Below are positions 28,057-36,777 of a stretch of 64,000 nt of DNA, piece after piece. A model generated the notes under the pieces. The model ran no database searches. It worked only from the letters and a program-made list of their open reading frames with translations, and was not told where the DNA came from. Numbering within the stretch: the stretch's first letter is position 1; every line of letters starts with the position of its first letter. Origin of the DNA: Bacillus sp. es.034 (lineage in GTDB: Bacteria; Bacillota; Bacilli; Bacillales; Bacillaceae_B); the NCBI RefSeq assembly GCF_002563655.1, contig NZ_PDIY01000001.1, positions 3,880,001 through 3,944,000 of the forward strand, written 5' to 3'. The position numbers and the translations under genes were made by a program.

Positions 28057-29246
28057 TCATCCATTACGACCGGATAAAGAAGACCTTTTTTCACGGGGAA
28101 GAACCCATCACAACCTATGGATTCGGGAAGGACTCCTTTCTCTTATCCTCTAAAGCTTCCAGTCAATGCTATACCTTTACCATATCCCCCCGCAAGAGGA
28201 ATCGTCCCGCGATTCCCTTAGTCGGCATCGTCTCAAGTAAAGAAGGAAAAAACAAATATAAGGGAAACTTTGAATTATTCCGGTCGATACAACAGGACGT
28301 CGAGCAGTCTGGAGGAATCTGCTTCGTCTTTTCCCCCCAGGATGTTCTGGGTGATTCAATAGAGGGGATCATGTATCATCATGTTTTACACAAATGGGTA
28401 AGATGCCTGTTCCCCGTTCCGAACGTCATATATAATCGTGTCCCATCAAGGCATGCCGAGCAAAATCAAGCATACGAGAAGCTTCTTCTTTTTATAAAGA
28501 AGCATGGGATCCCATTCTTCAACCCCCATTTCTTTAATAAATGGGAAGTCTACCAGCTGTTATCCAAAAATGATGAACTCAAAGCATATCTTCCACAGAC
28601 CGAGATGGTTACCGATGAAGCCTCCCTTTCACGTTTCCTGTCCACGCATCAGAAAGTATATGTTAAACACTCTCTCGCTTCGCAAGGAAAAGGGATCCGA
28701 CTGATTGAACTGGATGACAGAGGTGGTGTCCTATGTAAAAGCATTAAGAAAATAGAGAGATTCACATCGATCTCCAGGCTTCATCAAACGTATAACGAAT
28801 GGTTTACGAGCAATCAGTGGATCATGCAGGAAGCGGTCCCATGTAAAACAGTGCACGAACATCGTTTCGACTTTCGCATATTAGTCCTTCACACAGGTGA
28901 TGATTTCCGTTTGATCGGGATCGGGGTCCGCATGTCCCAGCGACAGGAAGTCACCACTCATGTACCTGCCGGCGGTAAAATCATTTCCCTGAAAGAAGTT
29001 GCAGATGCAGAAACAAAAAAAGAAATCTCAAGGATCGTTCAAACCTGCGGGGAAGAACTGGCTAAATCGTTTGGATATGTAGGGGAGTTTTCCATTGACC
29101 TCGCTCCCAAAGAACAAGGGGGATTCGTTTTGTTTGAAATTAATTCAAAGCCCATGTGTTTCGATGAGGCGGAAATTGAGACGAAGCGGAGAAAGCAGCT
29201 TGTCCGTACGTTCATGACACTCAGTGCTCAAAACAGTGAAGGTTGA
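28053..29246 (+). CDS. YheC/YheD-family ATP-grasp protein, copy 4 of 4
   Basis: A 397-residue protein with VIYNRVPSRHAEQ near residue 125, KVYVKHSLASQGKGIRL near 205, DFRILVLHTGDD, GVRMSQRQEVTTHVPAGG and EFSIDLAPKEQGGFVLFEINSKP near 350-370. All ATP-grasp landmarks are intact. It closes a four-gene co-translated run and its stop codon lies within the first arm of the terminator. Confidence 0.83.
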   Translation: MIIHYDRIKKTFFHGEEPITTYGFGKDSFLLSSKASSQCYTFTISPRKRNRPAIPLVGIVSSKEGKNKYKGNFELFRSIQQDVEQSGGICFVFSPQDVLGDSIEGIMYHHVLHKWVRCLFPVPNVIYNRVPSRHAEQNQAYEKLLLFIKKHGIPFFNPHFFNKWEVYQLLSKNDELKAYLPQTEMVTDEASLSRFLSTHQKVYVKHSLASQGKGIRLIELDDRGGVLCKSIKKIERFTSISRLHQTYNEWFTSNQWIMQEAVPCKTVHEHRFDFRILVLHTGDDFRLIGIGVRMSQRQEVTTHVPAGGKIISLKEVADAETKKEISRIVQTCGEELAKSFGYVGEFSIDLAPKEQGGFVLFEINSKPMCFDEAEIETKRRKQLVRTFMTLSAQNSEG

Positions 29247-29283
29247 ATCTTCGTGAATGACACAAGGTTCAACCTTTTTCTTT
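29239..29283 (+). terminator. Terminator of the ATP-grasp operon
   Basis: AAGGTTGAA (29239-29247, overlapping the stop codon) pairs with TTCAACCTT (29268-29276), followed by TTTCTTT. Confidence 0.8.
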
Positions 29284-29287
29284 ATCG

Positions 29288-29686
29288 CTACCGTAAGGAA
29301 TTATAGATGGTTGAAAATCTGGTTGCATGCTCCTGTTCATCTGTCATGGCAATAAAAAGCGGTTTATACGCCTGCTGATTGGGAATCTCCAGGAGCATAT
29401 CCCGGTAAAACTCCGCCCCCTCCAGTTCATCCTTCAGTGCACGGAGCACCCCTTCCTTGAAAGTGGTGAAACCCACCTTTTCCTTCTTGTGCTCATAATA
29501 CTCTCCCGTCAATAGATAGTGAAGATATTGAAACATTTCATAATGTTCTTTTTCATCTTTTTGAGCGTGTTCAATAAACTCTACGTACAGCGGATTGTTG
29601 GTCCGCGCTTTTAGCTCTTTATAGAAATAATAACCTGTCCATTCATCACTGATCGCCTTCTCTAAATCACGAATAAACGAATTCAT
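29288..29686 (-). CDS. Ferritin-like (rubrerythrin-type) protein
   Basis: A 132-residue four-helix protein with paired carboxylate/His motifs: ISDEWTGYYFYKEL (residue 13), EFIEHAQKDEKEHYEMF (residues 35-52), DELEGAEFYRDML, and TDEQEHATRFSTIY. These suit a di-iron ferritin-like fold. There is no rubredoxin domain. It is convergent with the coat ATP-grasp operon. Small ferritin-like proteins of this kind occur in Bacillus spores; substrate and timing are unknown. Confidence 0.78.
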   Translation of the reverse strand: MNSFIRDLEKAISDEWTGYYFYKELKARTNNPLYVEFIEHAQKDEKEHYEMFQYLHYLLTGEYYEHKKEKVGFTTFKEGVLRALKDELEGAEFYRDMLLEIPNQQAYKPLFIAMTDEQEHATRFSTIYNSLR

Positions 29687-29809
29687 TCTTCGTCCCTCCC
29701 CTATCTCTTCAGTAAATTCTATTAGAGAAGCCCTTCATTTATGATACATTTCACGGCCGGTCCTACACAGCTCGTGTTAAAACGTTTACAATATGAATGG
29801 AGGTGACAA

Positions 29810-30022
29810 ATGATGATCCAACATTTTCAATTTAAGAACATGTACGAAAATAAACAGCTCCCGGGATGGACATTCTCCTTTTATTTCAGCGGGACCAAAT
29901 ATACAGGAATATACCATAAAGACGGAAGAATTGAATGGACCGGCCCCAATCCTTCTGCTGACAAAGAAGAGATCCTTAAGAAGCAGTTGCATGAACTGAT
30001 GCTCTTCCATGTTTATGAGTGA
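29810..30022 (+). CDS. yheE: YheE family protein (DUF5342)
   Basis: A 70-residue protein: IQHFQFKNMYENKQLPGW, then FYFSGTKYTGIYHKDGRIEW and a conserved ending LHELMLFHVYE. Sequence and position after yheD match YheE. GGAGGTGAC precedes the ATG; a second ATG lies at 29813. No function is known. Confidence 0.85.
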   Translation: MMIQHFQFKNMYENKQLPGWTFSFYFSGTKYTGIYHKDGRIEWTGPNPSADKEEILKKQLHELMLFHVYE

Positions 30023-30119
30023 TGCAAATTACATAATACCCAAGGAAGAAAGAATTTAATCCTGCTCCATGCATAACTTCAGCCCCCTTTCTAAAACTAA
30101 AGAAAGGAGGCTGATGAGC

Positions 30120-30308
30120 ATGAAAAAAGACAATAAGAACGATAAATTCCTTCCTGATACGAATTACGAAGGAAAAGAAAAAGCATTCCTGGATGTCGAC
30201 CGTTTCATCAACGAAGGTATGTCCGGAGGTTCCGTGCACATGAGGAAAAACACGACCAACATCGAAGAAGCGATCGAAATCACCGACTACGAAGAACCCC
30301 CAAAATAA
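30120..30308 (+). CDS. Small acidic hypothetical protein, 62 residues
   Basis: A charged soluble protein starting MKKDNKNDKFLPDTNYEG, with INEGMSGGSVHMRKNT in the middle and an acidic end. GAAAGGAGG lies 9 nt before the ATG at 30120. It has its own terminator. I do not recognise the family; the SGGSVH segment looks conserved-like but that is a guess. Confidence 0.65.
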   Translation: MKKDNKNDKFLPDTNYEGKEKAFLDVDRFINEGMSGGSVHMRKNTTNIEEAIEITDYEEPPK

Positions 30309-30316
30309 TATGAACA

Positions 30317-30360
30317 AAAAAAGCTGCCAATCAGGAATCTTCCCCTTTGGCAGCTTTTTA
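30317..30360 (+). terminator. Bidirectional terminator
   Basis: AAAGCTGCCAA pairs with TTGGCAGCTTT, with A- and T-runs on both sides. It serves the small gene ending at 30308 and the convergent cstR-like gene. Confidence 0.9.
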
Positions 30361-30364
30361 CCTT

Positions 30365-30625
30365 TTATCTACTTTTGACGAGCATATTGACAGCTTCTTG
30401 AATCGCATCTTCCGCCTTTATGCCCTCTTCTTCGGACTCGCGTATGCATGCTTCCAGATTCTTTGCCACGATGAGGCCGATCGTGCGGTCAACAGCAGTA
30501 CGGACGGCTGATAGTTGAGTCACAACATCCTTACAATGCTTCTCATCTTCCATCATTTTCAATACTCCACGAACCTGACCTTCAAGACGTTTCATTCGAT
30601 TCGTTACTTCTTTCGTATATTCCAT
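30365..30625 (-). CDS. CsoR/CstR-family repressor, persulfide-sensor type
   Basis: An 86-residue DUF156 repressor with RLEGQVRGVLKMM. Cys31 and Cys60 are present, while the position equal to the CsoR copper-ligand His (three before the second Cys) is Asn56 in KNLEACI. Cys at 31 and 60 with no His is the arrangement of CstR-type persulfide sensors rather than the copper sensor CsoR. GGGGTG precedes the ATG. No rhodanese or sulfur-handling gene is next to it, so its target lies elsewhere or is itself. Confidence 0.82.
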   Translation of the reverse strand: MEYTKEVTNRMKRLEGQVRGVLKMMEDEKHCKDVVTQLSAVRTAVDRTIGLIVAKNLEACIRESEEEGIKAEDAIQEAVNMLVKSR

Positions 30626-30655
30626 TCAGGACACCCCATAAGAATTATTCATTAT

Positions 30656-30677
30656 ACAATAGTATTAAAATTATTGT
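30656..30677. promoter_or_regulatory. Inverted repeat upstream of the cstR-like gene
   Basis: ACAATA (30656-30661) and TATTGT (30672-30677) flank 10 AT-rich bases between the CstR-like gene and the divergent regulator. It could be an operator for either. It does not resemble known GC-containing CsoR/CstR sites. Confidence 0.35.
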
Positions 30678-30772
30678 ACTTTTGCAATCATGCACTCTTT
30701 GATTACTCCAGCTATTTCAGTACAATGTCATTATAACCTTTTTTACTATAATAATGAACAAAGAGGGATCAC

Positions 30773-31690
30773 ATGTTTACATCTTTACGTAAAAAATATC
30801 CTGGTGCCATCATTCAGCATCATTGTCCTACAAGCCTTAAATCTACGAAAATCTGGTTTACTAACGAACAGGAAGATGAATATATAGGGATCGATGCATC
30901 TGAGATTTCCCAGCCGGAATTGGATTTATTATATTGCTTGTTTAAAGAGGTCACCCCTTCACCTGGAAGCGTGAATGATTCTCCCGGTTCCGCCGAGTGG
31001 TACCATTACTTATTGGAAGACGGGCCGGTCCCATCAATGAATGATGGAGAATTCCGCATCATTCAATTCAGTCTGAAGGAAGGCAGGGATCAGCTTCAAC
31101 TGGAAGAAGCGTTCCAACATTTATTACCACACGGGACCATCCTCGTTTTCCTCGCTGATCGCATGGGACTGCTTATAGAACAGAAGCATGAGTGGATGCT
31201 GGATGAGGAACAGCTACAGTCGATTTCCCATGTCATTGAATCGGATTTCTTCGTCAGTCCTTCTTTTTACCTAGGGCAGTTTCACGATGCCGATTCACAT
31301 CTTCCTGCTTATTTTGCCCATGAGCGTGAGCTATTTTCGTTCTCCAGGACCATTCATAAGCAGGCATTCATCCAGTCGGCCGTGACGGTTCTGCCTGAAT
31401 TCGCCCTCCACCACTTTCCGCATGAGTGGGAGGAGCATTTCTTTAAAAAGGTCACCGACTTCTTTTCTGAAGATCCTGAACAGATTCACACCATAAGGGC
31501 ATTTCTCGAAAATCAATCCAATATCAGTCAGACCGCCAAGACATTATTTCTGCATCGGAACAGCGTGCAGTACCGGATCGATAAGTTTATTGAAAAAACA
31601 AATATAGATATTAAAAGCTTTCAAGGTGGGATCCTTGCCTACTTTGCCTGTTTAAGCTTCCAATCTGACAACCTGCCCAATAATGTTTAG
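30773..31690 (+). CDS. PucR/CdaR-type helix-turn-helix regulator next to msmX
   Basis: A 305-residue protein. The carboxyl end (about 245-300) is the HTH_30 domain of PucR/CdaR proteins: FLENQSNISQTAKTLFLHRNSVQYRIDKFIEKTNID. The long amino part contains no motif I can name. GAGGG lies upstream of the ATG. It precedes msmX by 96 bp on the same strand, so it may regulate sugar uptake. The effector is unknown. Confidence 0.78.
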   Translation: MFTSLRKKYPGAIIQHHCPTSLKSTKIWFTNEQEDEYIGIDASEISQPELDLLYCLFKEVTPSPGSVNDSPGSAEWYHYLLEDGPVPSMNDGEFRIIQFSLKEGRDQLQLEEAFQHLLPHGTILVFLADRMGLLIEQKHEWMLDEEQLQSISHVIESDFFVSPSFYLGQFHDADSHLPAYFAHERELFSFSRTIHKQAFIQSAVTVLPEFALHHFPHEWEEHFFKKVTDFFSEDPEQIHTIRAFLENQSNISQTAKTLFLHRNSVQYRIDKFIEKTNIDIKSFQGGILAYFACLSFQSDNLPNNV

Positions 31691-31752
31691 GCAACTTTGT
31701 GCAGGTTGACCATATCATTTTGAATCCGCTTTCTCTACAATGAATCTATAGA

Positions 31753-31766
31753 TGAAAACGATTGCA
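31753..31766 (+). promoter_or_regulatory. Candidate cre (CcpA site) before msmX
   Basis: TGAAAACGATTGCA fits the catabolite-responsive element consensus (TGWNANCGNTNWCA) in all but one position. It lies 21 bp before the msmX start, where CcpA would act as a repressor or roadblock. Confidence 0.6.
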
Positions 31767-31786
31767 TTTCAAGGAGGAGAAAATAA

Positions 31787-32884
31787 GTGGCTGAATTAAA
31801 ATTAGAAAATATCCACAAGATTTATGATAGTAAGGTAACGGCGGTAAACGACTTTAACCTTCACATTCAAGATAAAGAGTTTATCGTATTTGTCGGTCCA
31901 TCGGGCTGCGGGAAATCCACTACTCTGCGGATGATCGCAGGACTTGAAGAAATTTCAAAAGGAGATTTCTCCATTGACGGAAAACGCGTGAACGATGTGG
32001 CTCCAAAAGACCGTGACATCGCCATGGTGTTCCAGAACTATGCCCTTTATCCACATATGAGCGTATATGATAATATGGCATTCGGTCTTAAATTACGTAA
32101 GTTCGATAAGCAGGAAATTGACCGTCGTGTTCAAGAAGCGGCTAAGATCCTTGGCCTTGAAGCACTGCTTGATCGTAAACCTAAAGCATTATCAGGTGGT
32201 CAGCGTCAGCGTGTAGCCCTTGGCCGTGCCATCGTCCGTGACGCGAAAGTGTTCTTGATGGATGAGCCTTTATCCAATCTTGATGCAAAGCTTCGTGTAC
32301 AGATGCGTGCTGAAATCGCCAAGCTTCACCAACGTTTACAAACAACAACGATCTACGTAACACATGATCAGACAGAAGCGATGACGATGGCAACACGTAT
32401 CGTAGTCATGAAAGACGGTGTGATTCAACAAGTCGGTTCCCCTAAAGAAGTATATGATAAGCCGGAGAATGTCTTCGTAGGCGGATTCATCGGATCACCT
32501 GCCATGAACTTCTTCCACGGATCACTCGAAGATGGGAAATTCGTCATCGGTAATACGAAAGTGTCTGTACCGGAAGGAAAAATGAAGGTGCTTCGCGAAC
32601 AAGGTCATGTAGGAAAGAGCATCATCCTTGGTGTCCGTCCTGAAGATATTCATGACGAGCCTCTTTTCCTTGATACTGCCCAAGGTGCGAAGATCACGGC
32701 GAAGATTGAAGTATCTGAATTAACGGGTGCTGAAACGATGTTATATTCTCAATTAGAAGGACAAGAGTTTGTAGCCCGCGTTGACTCCCGTACAGATATC
32801 GTTGCAGGTCAAACGATCGACCTGGCATTTGATATGAATAAAGCTCATTTCTTTGATTCAGAGTCTGAGTCAAGAATTCGATAA
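31787..32884 (+). CDS. msmX: Multi-sugar ABC importer ATPase MsmX (UgpC type)
   Basis: A 365-residue ATPase with Walker A GPSGCGKST, signature LSGGQRQRVALGRAI, Walker B VFLMDEPLSNLDA and the C-terminal TOBE regulatory domain (IILGVRPEDIHDEP). MsmX is the shared energising subunit of several carbohydrate importers. The start is GTG at 31787, after AAGGAGGAG. No permease or binding protein is next to it, consistent with a multitask ATPase. A cre-like site suggests glucose control. Confidence 0.93.
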   Translation: MAELKLENIHKIYDSKVTAVNDFNLHIQDKEFIVFVGPSGCGKSTTLRMIAGLEEISKGDFSIDGKRVNDVAPKDRDIAMVFQNYALYPHMSVYDNMAFGLKLRKFDKQEIDRRVQEAAKILGLEALLDRKPKALSGGQRQRVALGRAIVRDAKVFLMDEPLSNLDAKLRVQMRAEIAKLHQRLQTTTIYVTHDQTEAMTMATRIVVMKDGVIQQVGSPKEVYDKPENVFVGGFIGSPAMNFFHGSLEDGKFVIGNTKVSVPEGKMKVLREQGHVGKSIILGVRPEDIHDEPLFLDTAQGAKITAKIEVSELTGAETMLYSQLEGQEFVARVDSRTDIVAGQTIDLAFDMNKAHFFDSESESRIR

Positions 32885-32893
32885 TCATATAAG

Positions 32894-32931
32894 AAATGGC
32901 GCACCCCGAAAGCAGGGTGCGCCATTTTTTA
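32894..32931 (+). terminator. Terminator of msmX
   Basis: AAATGGCGCACCC pairs with GGGTGCGCCATTT and is followed by TTT. It also ends at the stop of the convergent zinc-ribbon gene. Confidence 0.9.
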
Positions 32932-33183
32932 TTAAAATTCCGTCAGGTCTATACTTTTGCCTTCTTCTTCCCCACACCGGATGCATGTAAAAAGATGAAG
33001 ACAAGTATCAGAGCAGCTGCTATTCGGAATGCCGTCGGCTAATTGCACGTGCTGAATATCCATATACGCACTATACTCATCGTAAAAATCATAATATCTA
33101 CCCTGATCCTTTGTCGAGTCCCCGCACTTACTGCAAAGTCCCCTGTATTCAACGATCCCGTTACATAACGCGCAAGCTTTCAT
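32932..33183 (-). CDS. Small zinc-ribbon protein, unknown function
   Basis: An 83-residue protein with CALC (residues 4-7), CSKC (17-20) and CIRC (67-70), plus extra Cys at 57 and 61. The first two pairs suit one structural zinc. The middle is acidic and aromatic (YYDFYDEYSAYMD). Immediate neighbours are msmX and the SASP gene. I do not recognise the family. Confidence 0.72.
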   Translation of the reverse strand: MKACALCNGIVEYRGLCSKCGDSTKDQGRYYDFYDEYSAYMDIQHVQLADGIPNSSCSDTCLHLFTCIRCGEEEGKSIDLTEF

Positions 33184-33301
33184 GATGTGTCACCATACTT
33201 TCAATCTAAATCTTTGTATAGTGTTATCCTTTTTACATTCAAGGTGATTTATGTAGAAAACTTGCAGGGATTTAATAGGAATAAATTCCCTGTCATCCCC
33301 T

Positions 33302-33331
33302 TGAATATAATCCTTCAGAGAAACCATAATA
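33302..33331 (+). promoter_or_regulatory. Sigma-G promoter of the SASP gene
   Basis: TGAATA (33302-33307) and CATAATA (33325-33331) are separated by 17 bp. This is very close to the forespore sigma-G consensus seen at ssp genes. It would start transcription near 33338, about 140 nt before the coding sequence, so the tRNA-like element lies within the leader. Confidence 0.78.
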
Positions 33332-33375
33332 CCTAGTAACAAGGCAGAAACAAGCCTTCACTAAACCCCACCCGA

Positions 33376-33444
33376 TGGGTTATACCATAATAAGATGGTC
33401 GCTCATGGAATAGCGGGCTGGTGCAATTCCAGCTAACCCAACCA
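33376..33444 (+). ncRNA. tRNA-like cloverleaf in the leader of the SASP gene
   Basis: The sequence folds as a tRNA. The acceptor pairs TGGGTTA (33376-33382) with TAACCCA (33434-33440). Positions 8 and 9 are T and A. The D stem is CCAT/ATGG (33385-33388, 33395-33398). The middle arm is CGCT/AGCG (33400-33403, 33412-33415) with loop CATGGAAT. The T stem is GCTGG/CCAGC (33417-33421, 33429-33433) with 7-nt loop TGCAATT and joins the acceptor directly. A discriminator A and encoded CCA follow. The 6-nt D loop without GG, the 8-nt anticodon loop and the 1-nt variable region rule out a normal tRNA. I read it as a tRNA-derived or tRNA-mimicking leader element, perhaps cut by RNase P. Confidence 0.7.
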
Positions 33445-33479
33445 AAAAAATCATATACATTTTAAGGAGATGACAGATT

Positions 33480-33698
33480 ATGCAACAGCAGCAATCTCGC
33501 AGCAATTCATCTAACCAACTAGTAGCTCCAGGAGCTCAACAAGCAATCGACCAAATGAAGTACGAAATCGCTTCTGAATTTGGCGTACAATTAGGACCTG
33601 ATGCAACAGCTCGTGCTAACGGTTCTGTAGGTGGAGAAATCACAAAACGCCTGGTTCAAATGGCTGAACAACAAATCGGTGGCGGGTACCAAAAATAA
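33480..33698 (+). CDS. Alpha/beta-type small acid-soluble spore protein
   Basis: A 72-residue SASP. The protease GPR recognition segment is [10 protein letters not shown] near residue 28, followed by [28 protein letters not shown], the standard DNA-binding sequence of the family. Such proteins coat spore DNA in the A-like form and protect it against UV and heat. AAGGAGATGAC stands upstream. Expression should be forespore-specific from the sigma-G promoter 150 bp upstream. The leader carries a tRNA-like fold. Confidence 0.95.
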   Translation: MQQQQSRSNSSNQLVAPGAQQAIDQMKYEIASEFGVQLGPDATARANGSVGGEITKRLVQMAEQQIGGGYQK

Positions 33699-33722
33699 TC
33701 AGTAAGTTAATATGAATGGATA

Positions 33723-33753
33723 AAACTCCCGGTCTTTAGGCCGGGAGTTTCAT
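33723..33753 (+). terminator. Terminator of the SASP gene
   Basis: AAACTCCCGG(T)C pairs with G(G)CCGGGAGTTT. A-rich and T-rich flanks let it serve the convergent fumC as well. Confidence 0.85.
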
Positions 33754-33788
33754 TATGTCTTAAATAAATATCAAGTCCGGGCTTTCCA

Positions 33789-35174
33789 TCATTTATTATG
33801 GACCATGGCTGCGGGATCAATCCATTTATCATACTGTTCTTCTGTCAAGTAACCTGACTCGAGGGCTGCTTCTTTTAATGTGGACCCGTTCTGATGGGCC
33901 TTCTTCGCAATTTCTGCCGCCTTCTCATATCCAATGTGGGGATTTAAGGCGGTGACGAGCATGAGTGACCTTTGCACAAAGTCTTCAATGACCTCCCGAT
34001 TTGCCTCTAAACCCTTCACGCATTTGTCGTTGAAGGACTTAATCCCATCCGCAAGCAGCCTTACGGATTGCAGCATATTATAAATGATGACCGGTTTGAA
34101 TACATTCAGTTCGAAGTTCCCCTGACTTGCGGCAAAGCCTATGGCCGCATCGTTTCCAAACACTTGTGTGGCAACCATCGTCACAGCCTCGCTTTGTGTC
34201 GGGTTCACCTTCCCCGGCATGATGGAGCTGCCTGGTTCATTGGCAGGTATCGTCATTTCCCCTATGCCGCTTCGTGGTCCGCTTGAAAGCCATCTGACAT
34301 CATTCGCAATTTTCATTAGATCCGCTGCCAATGCCTTGATGGCACCGTGGACGAACACGACTTCATCATGGGATGTCAGGGCATGGAACTTATTATCAGA
34401 TGAAACGAATTTGATGCCTGTCTGTACTTCTAATTGTGCAGCAACCCTGCTGCCAAAGGTCGGATCTGCATTGATCCCGGTTCCTACTGCTGTTCCCCCA
34501 ATGGCAAGGTTGACCAAACGCTGTACACTTTCTCTTGTCATGCTATAGGTTTTTTCCATCATGGAGCGCCATCCGCTTATTTCCTGCCCAAGAGTTAACG
34601 GCGTGGCATCCTGGAGATGGGTTCGGCCGATTTTTATAATATCCTGAAATTGCTTTTCTTTCTCTTTCAGTGTTGCAATGAATTCCTGAAGCACGGGAAA
34701 CAGCTTGGATTCGATTTCCTGATACGCCGCTACGTGCATGGCAGTCGGGAATGTATCATTGGAACTTTGAGACATGTTCACATCATCATTGGGATGAACC
34801 CTCTCCTCCGAGCCGTTTTCACCGAGAAGTTCATTGGCACGATAAGCCACTACTTCATTTACATTCATATTGGACTGTGTCCCACTTCCCGTTTGCCATA
34901 CGACCAGGGGAAAATGGTCATCCCACGCCCCTTCCAAAATCTCGTCACAGGCCTTTCCAATCGCCTTCCTCTTCCCTTCAGAAAGCTTTCCAAGCGAATG
35001 ATTGACGACTGCAGCCGCCTTCTTCAACTGTGCAAAGGCATATGTAACCTCGATGGGCATCTTCTCGGTACCAATCTGGAAGTTTTCCTTACTCCTTTGA
35101 GTCTGGGCCCCCCAATATTTTTCCTTCGGCACCTTCATTTCTCCTATTGTGTCACGTTCAATACGGTATTCCAT
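33789..35174 (-). CDS. fumC: Class II fumarate hydratase FumC
   Basis: A 461-residue TCA-cycle enzyme interconverting fumarate and L-malate. Landmarks are [13 protein letters not shown] near residue 95, [15 protein letters not shown] near 130, [16 protein letters not shown] near 180 and the family signature [13 protein letters not shown] near 315. The ATG at 35174 follows GGGAGGA; the longer frame to 35201 starts upstream of the RBS. It is monocistronic. Confidence 0.95.
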   Translation of the reverse strand: MEYRIERDTIGEMKVPKEKYWGAQTQRSKENFQIGTEKMPIEVTYAFAQLKKAAAVVNHSLGKLSEGKRKAIGKACDEILEGAWDDHFPLVVWQTGSGTQSNMNVNEVVAYRANELLGENGSEERVHPNDDVNMSQSSNDTFPTAMHVAAYQEIESKLFPVLQEFIATLKEKEKQFQDIIKIGRTHLQDATPLTLGQEISGWRSMMEKTYSMTRESVQRLVNLAIGGTAVGTGINADPTFGSRVAAQLEVQTGIKFVSSDNKFHALTSHDEVVFVHGAIKALAADLMKIANDVRWLSSGPRSGIGEMTIPANEPGSSIMPGKVNPTQSEAVTMVATQVFGNDAAIGFAASQGNFELNVFKPVIIYNMLQSVRLLADGIKSFNDKCVKGLEANREVIEDFVQRSLMLVTALNPHIGYEKAAEIAKKAHQNGSTLKEAALESGYLTEEQYDKWIDPAAMVHNK

Positions 35175-35286
35175 TGTCATTCCTCCCTGTAAATGATCCA
35201 ACTACTACCATATTTCCACTAAAACGTCCCTTCTAACCTTTTTCTGAAAAGTTTATTAACGTCAGCTGACTATATGAACAAAATCT

Positions 35287-35322
35287 AAAAAAAGATGAAT
35301 GAGCCCATGTCCCATTCACCTT
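35287..35322 (-). terminator. Terminator of the cystine-type importer operon
   Basis: On the minus strand GTGAATG and CATTCAT form the stem, followed by CTTTTTTTAG. Confidence 0.72.
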
Positions 35323-35328
35323 CTCACT

Positions 35329-36063
35329 TTATTGTATTAAGTTAAGGAATTGCTTCGTCCGTTCATTCGTCGGGTTCTCGAATACTTCCTGTGGAGAGCC
35401 TTCTTCGACAATATAGCCCCCATCCATGAAAATGACTTTATCGGCCGCTTCTTTCGCGAACCTCATTTCGTGTGTCACGACGACCATCGTCATCCCTTCT
35501 TCAGCAAGGTCTTTCATGACCTTGAGCACCTCACCTATCAGTTCGGGATCGAGTGCAGAGGTTGGCTCATCGAAGAGCATCACTTCCGGCTCGATTGCGA
35601 GAGCCCTTGCGATGCCGACCCTCTGCTGCTGCCCACCTGAAAGCTGGAATGGATAGTAATCGACCTTATCACCGAGGCCCACTTTTTCAAGCAGCCCGAT
35701 GGCTTTCTTTCTTGTTTCCCCCTTGTTACGCTTTTGTACGACCGTAGGACCTTCCATGACGTTCTCAAGAGCGGTCATGTGGGGGAACAGATTATAATTT
35801 TGAAATACCATCCCGGTTTTTCTTCTTAGTTGAAGAAGCTCCTGCCTGGAGGCTTTCTTCGTGAAGTCTACCGCCGTTCCTCCTATTGAAACGGTCCCCT
35901 CATTCGGGATTTCAAGGGCATTCAGACAACGGAGGAAAGTTGTCTTCCCGGAGCCTGAAGGTCCGATCAGGACGATTACCTGTCCTTTATCGACTTCTAC
36001 GTTCATTCCCTTTAAGACTTCTAACTGATCAAATCGTTTCGTTAATCCTTTGATGGAAATCAT
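35329..36063 (-). CDS. tcyC: Polar amino acid (cystine-type) ABC importer ATPase
   Basis: A 244-residue ATPase with Walker [10 protein letters not shown], signature [15 protein letters not shown] and Walker [14 protein letters not shown]. It is of the GlnQ/TcyC type. The ATG at 36063 lies 8 nt after AAGGAG; the TTG at 36069 is too close. It is the last gene of a binding protein-permease-ATPase operon resembling tcyABC (yckKJI) of B. subtilis. Cystine is the best substrate guess. Confidence 0.8.
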   Translation of the reverse strand: MISIKGLTKRFDQLEVLKGMNVEVDKGQVIVLIGPSGSGKTTFLRCLNALEIPNEGTVSIGGTAVDFTKKASRQELLQLRRKTGMVFQNYNLFPHMTALENVMEGPTVVQKRNKGETRKKAIGLLEKVGLGDKVDYYPFQLSGGQQQRVGIARALAIEPEVMLFDEPTSALDPELIGEVLKVMKDLAEEGMTMVVVTHEMRFAKEAADKVIFMDGGYIVEEGSPQEVFENPTNERTKQFLNLIQ

Positions 36064-36081
36064 ATTCAATCTCCTTTTAAA

Positions 36082-36777
36082 TTACTTCGCAATATATCGG
36101 TCCAGCCTGTTCTCGATGCGGCCTTGTATGATTGATAATATAAAGCAGATGATCCAGTAAAGTACGGCTGCTTCCATATACATAAGCAGGAACTCATAAT
36201 TCGTTGCAGCGATTTCCTGGGCTTTTCTGAACATTTCTGTTACTAGGATCAAGGAAGCAAGGGATGTATCTTTCACTAGACTGATGAATGAGTTGGCCAA
36301 TGGTGGAATCGATACTCTCGTCGCCTGGGGCAGGATGATCCTTTTTAACGCCTGTGAATAGGTCATGCCGATCGAATATCCCGCTTCCCATTGGCCTTTT
36401 GGAATCGATTGAATCGCCGCACGGACGATTTCTGAAGAATACGCACCTTTGTTCAATGAAAAGGCAATGATAGCTGATGGGAATGGATCAAATTTGATTC
36501 CTAGAGTAGGTAACCCATAGAATATGATAAATAATTGCACGAGTAAAGGCGTGCCCCGTATCGCCGAAACATAAAATCGGGCAATACCCCGTAAGATCGA
36601 TACATTTGATAGACGTGCAAGAGCAGTGAGTACAGCCAGAATCATACCTAAAGCAAAAGAAATCAGCGTCAGAGGGATAGAATAATACAAAGCCCCCTCT
36701 AACATTGGAAGCAGGGAGCTTTGTAAAATATCAATCATTGCTTCAGGATCCTGGTATATGCTACTTAGGAGATACAT
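36082..36777 (-). CDS. tcyB: Polar amino acid (cystine-type) ABC importer permease
   Basis: A 231-residue HisM/GlnP-type permease with about five helices. It includes the family segment [17 protein letters not shown] near residue 95, [23 protein letters not shown] near 140, and the EAA-loop ATPase contact around [14 protein letters not shown]. The ATG at 36777 overlaps the binding-protein gene by 17 bp; an ATG at 36738 is an alternative. Confidence 0.8.
   Translation of the reverse strand: MYLLSSIYQDPEAMIDILQSSLLPMLEGALYYSIPLTLISFALGMILAVLTALARLSNVSILRGIARFYVSAIRGTPLLVQLFIIFYGLPTLGIKFDPFPSAIIAFSLNKGAYSSEIVRAAIQSIPKGQWEAGYSIGMTYSQALKRIILPQATRVSIPPLANSFISLVKDTSLASLILVTEMFRKAQEIAATNYEFLLMYMEAAVLYWIICFILSIIQGRIENRLDRYIAK

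Noticed and set aside
31706-31741. Sigma-A promoter of msmX (TTGACC and TACAAT)
   Set aside because: The spacer is 24 bp, too long. No better pair was found, so only the cre site is listed.
33376-33444. Ordinary tRNA gene
   Set aside because: The acceptor and T arm fit, but the D loop lacks GG, the anticodon loop has 8 nt and the variable region 1 nt. It was kept as a tRNA-like element instead.
34617-35192. 191-residue plus-strand frame over fumC
   Set aside because: It is antisense to the strongly conserved fumarase gene and has no RBS.
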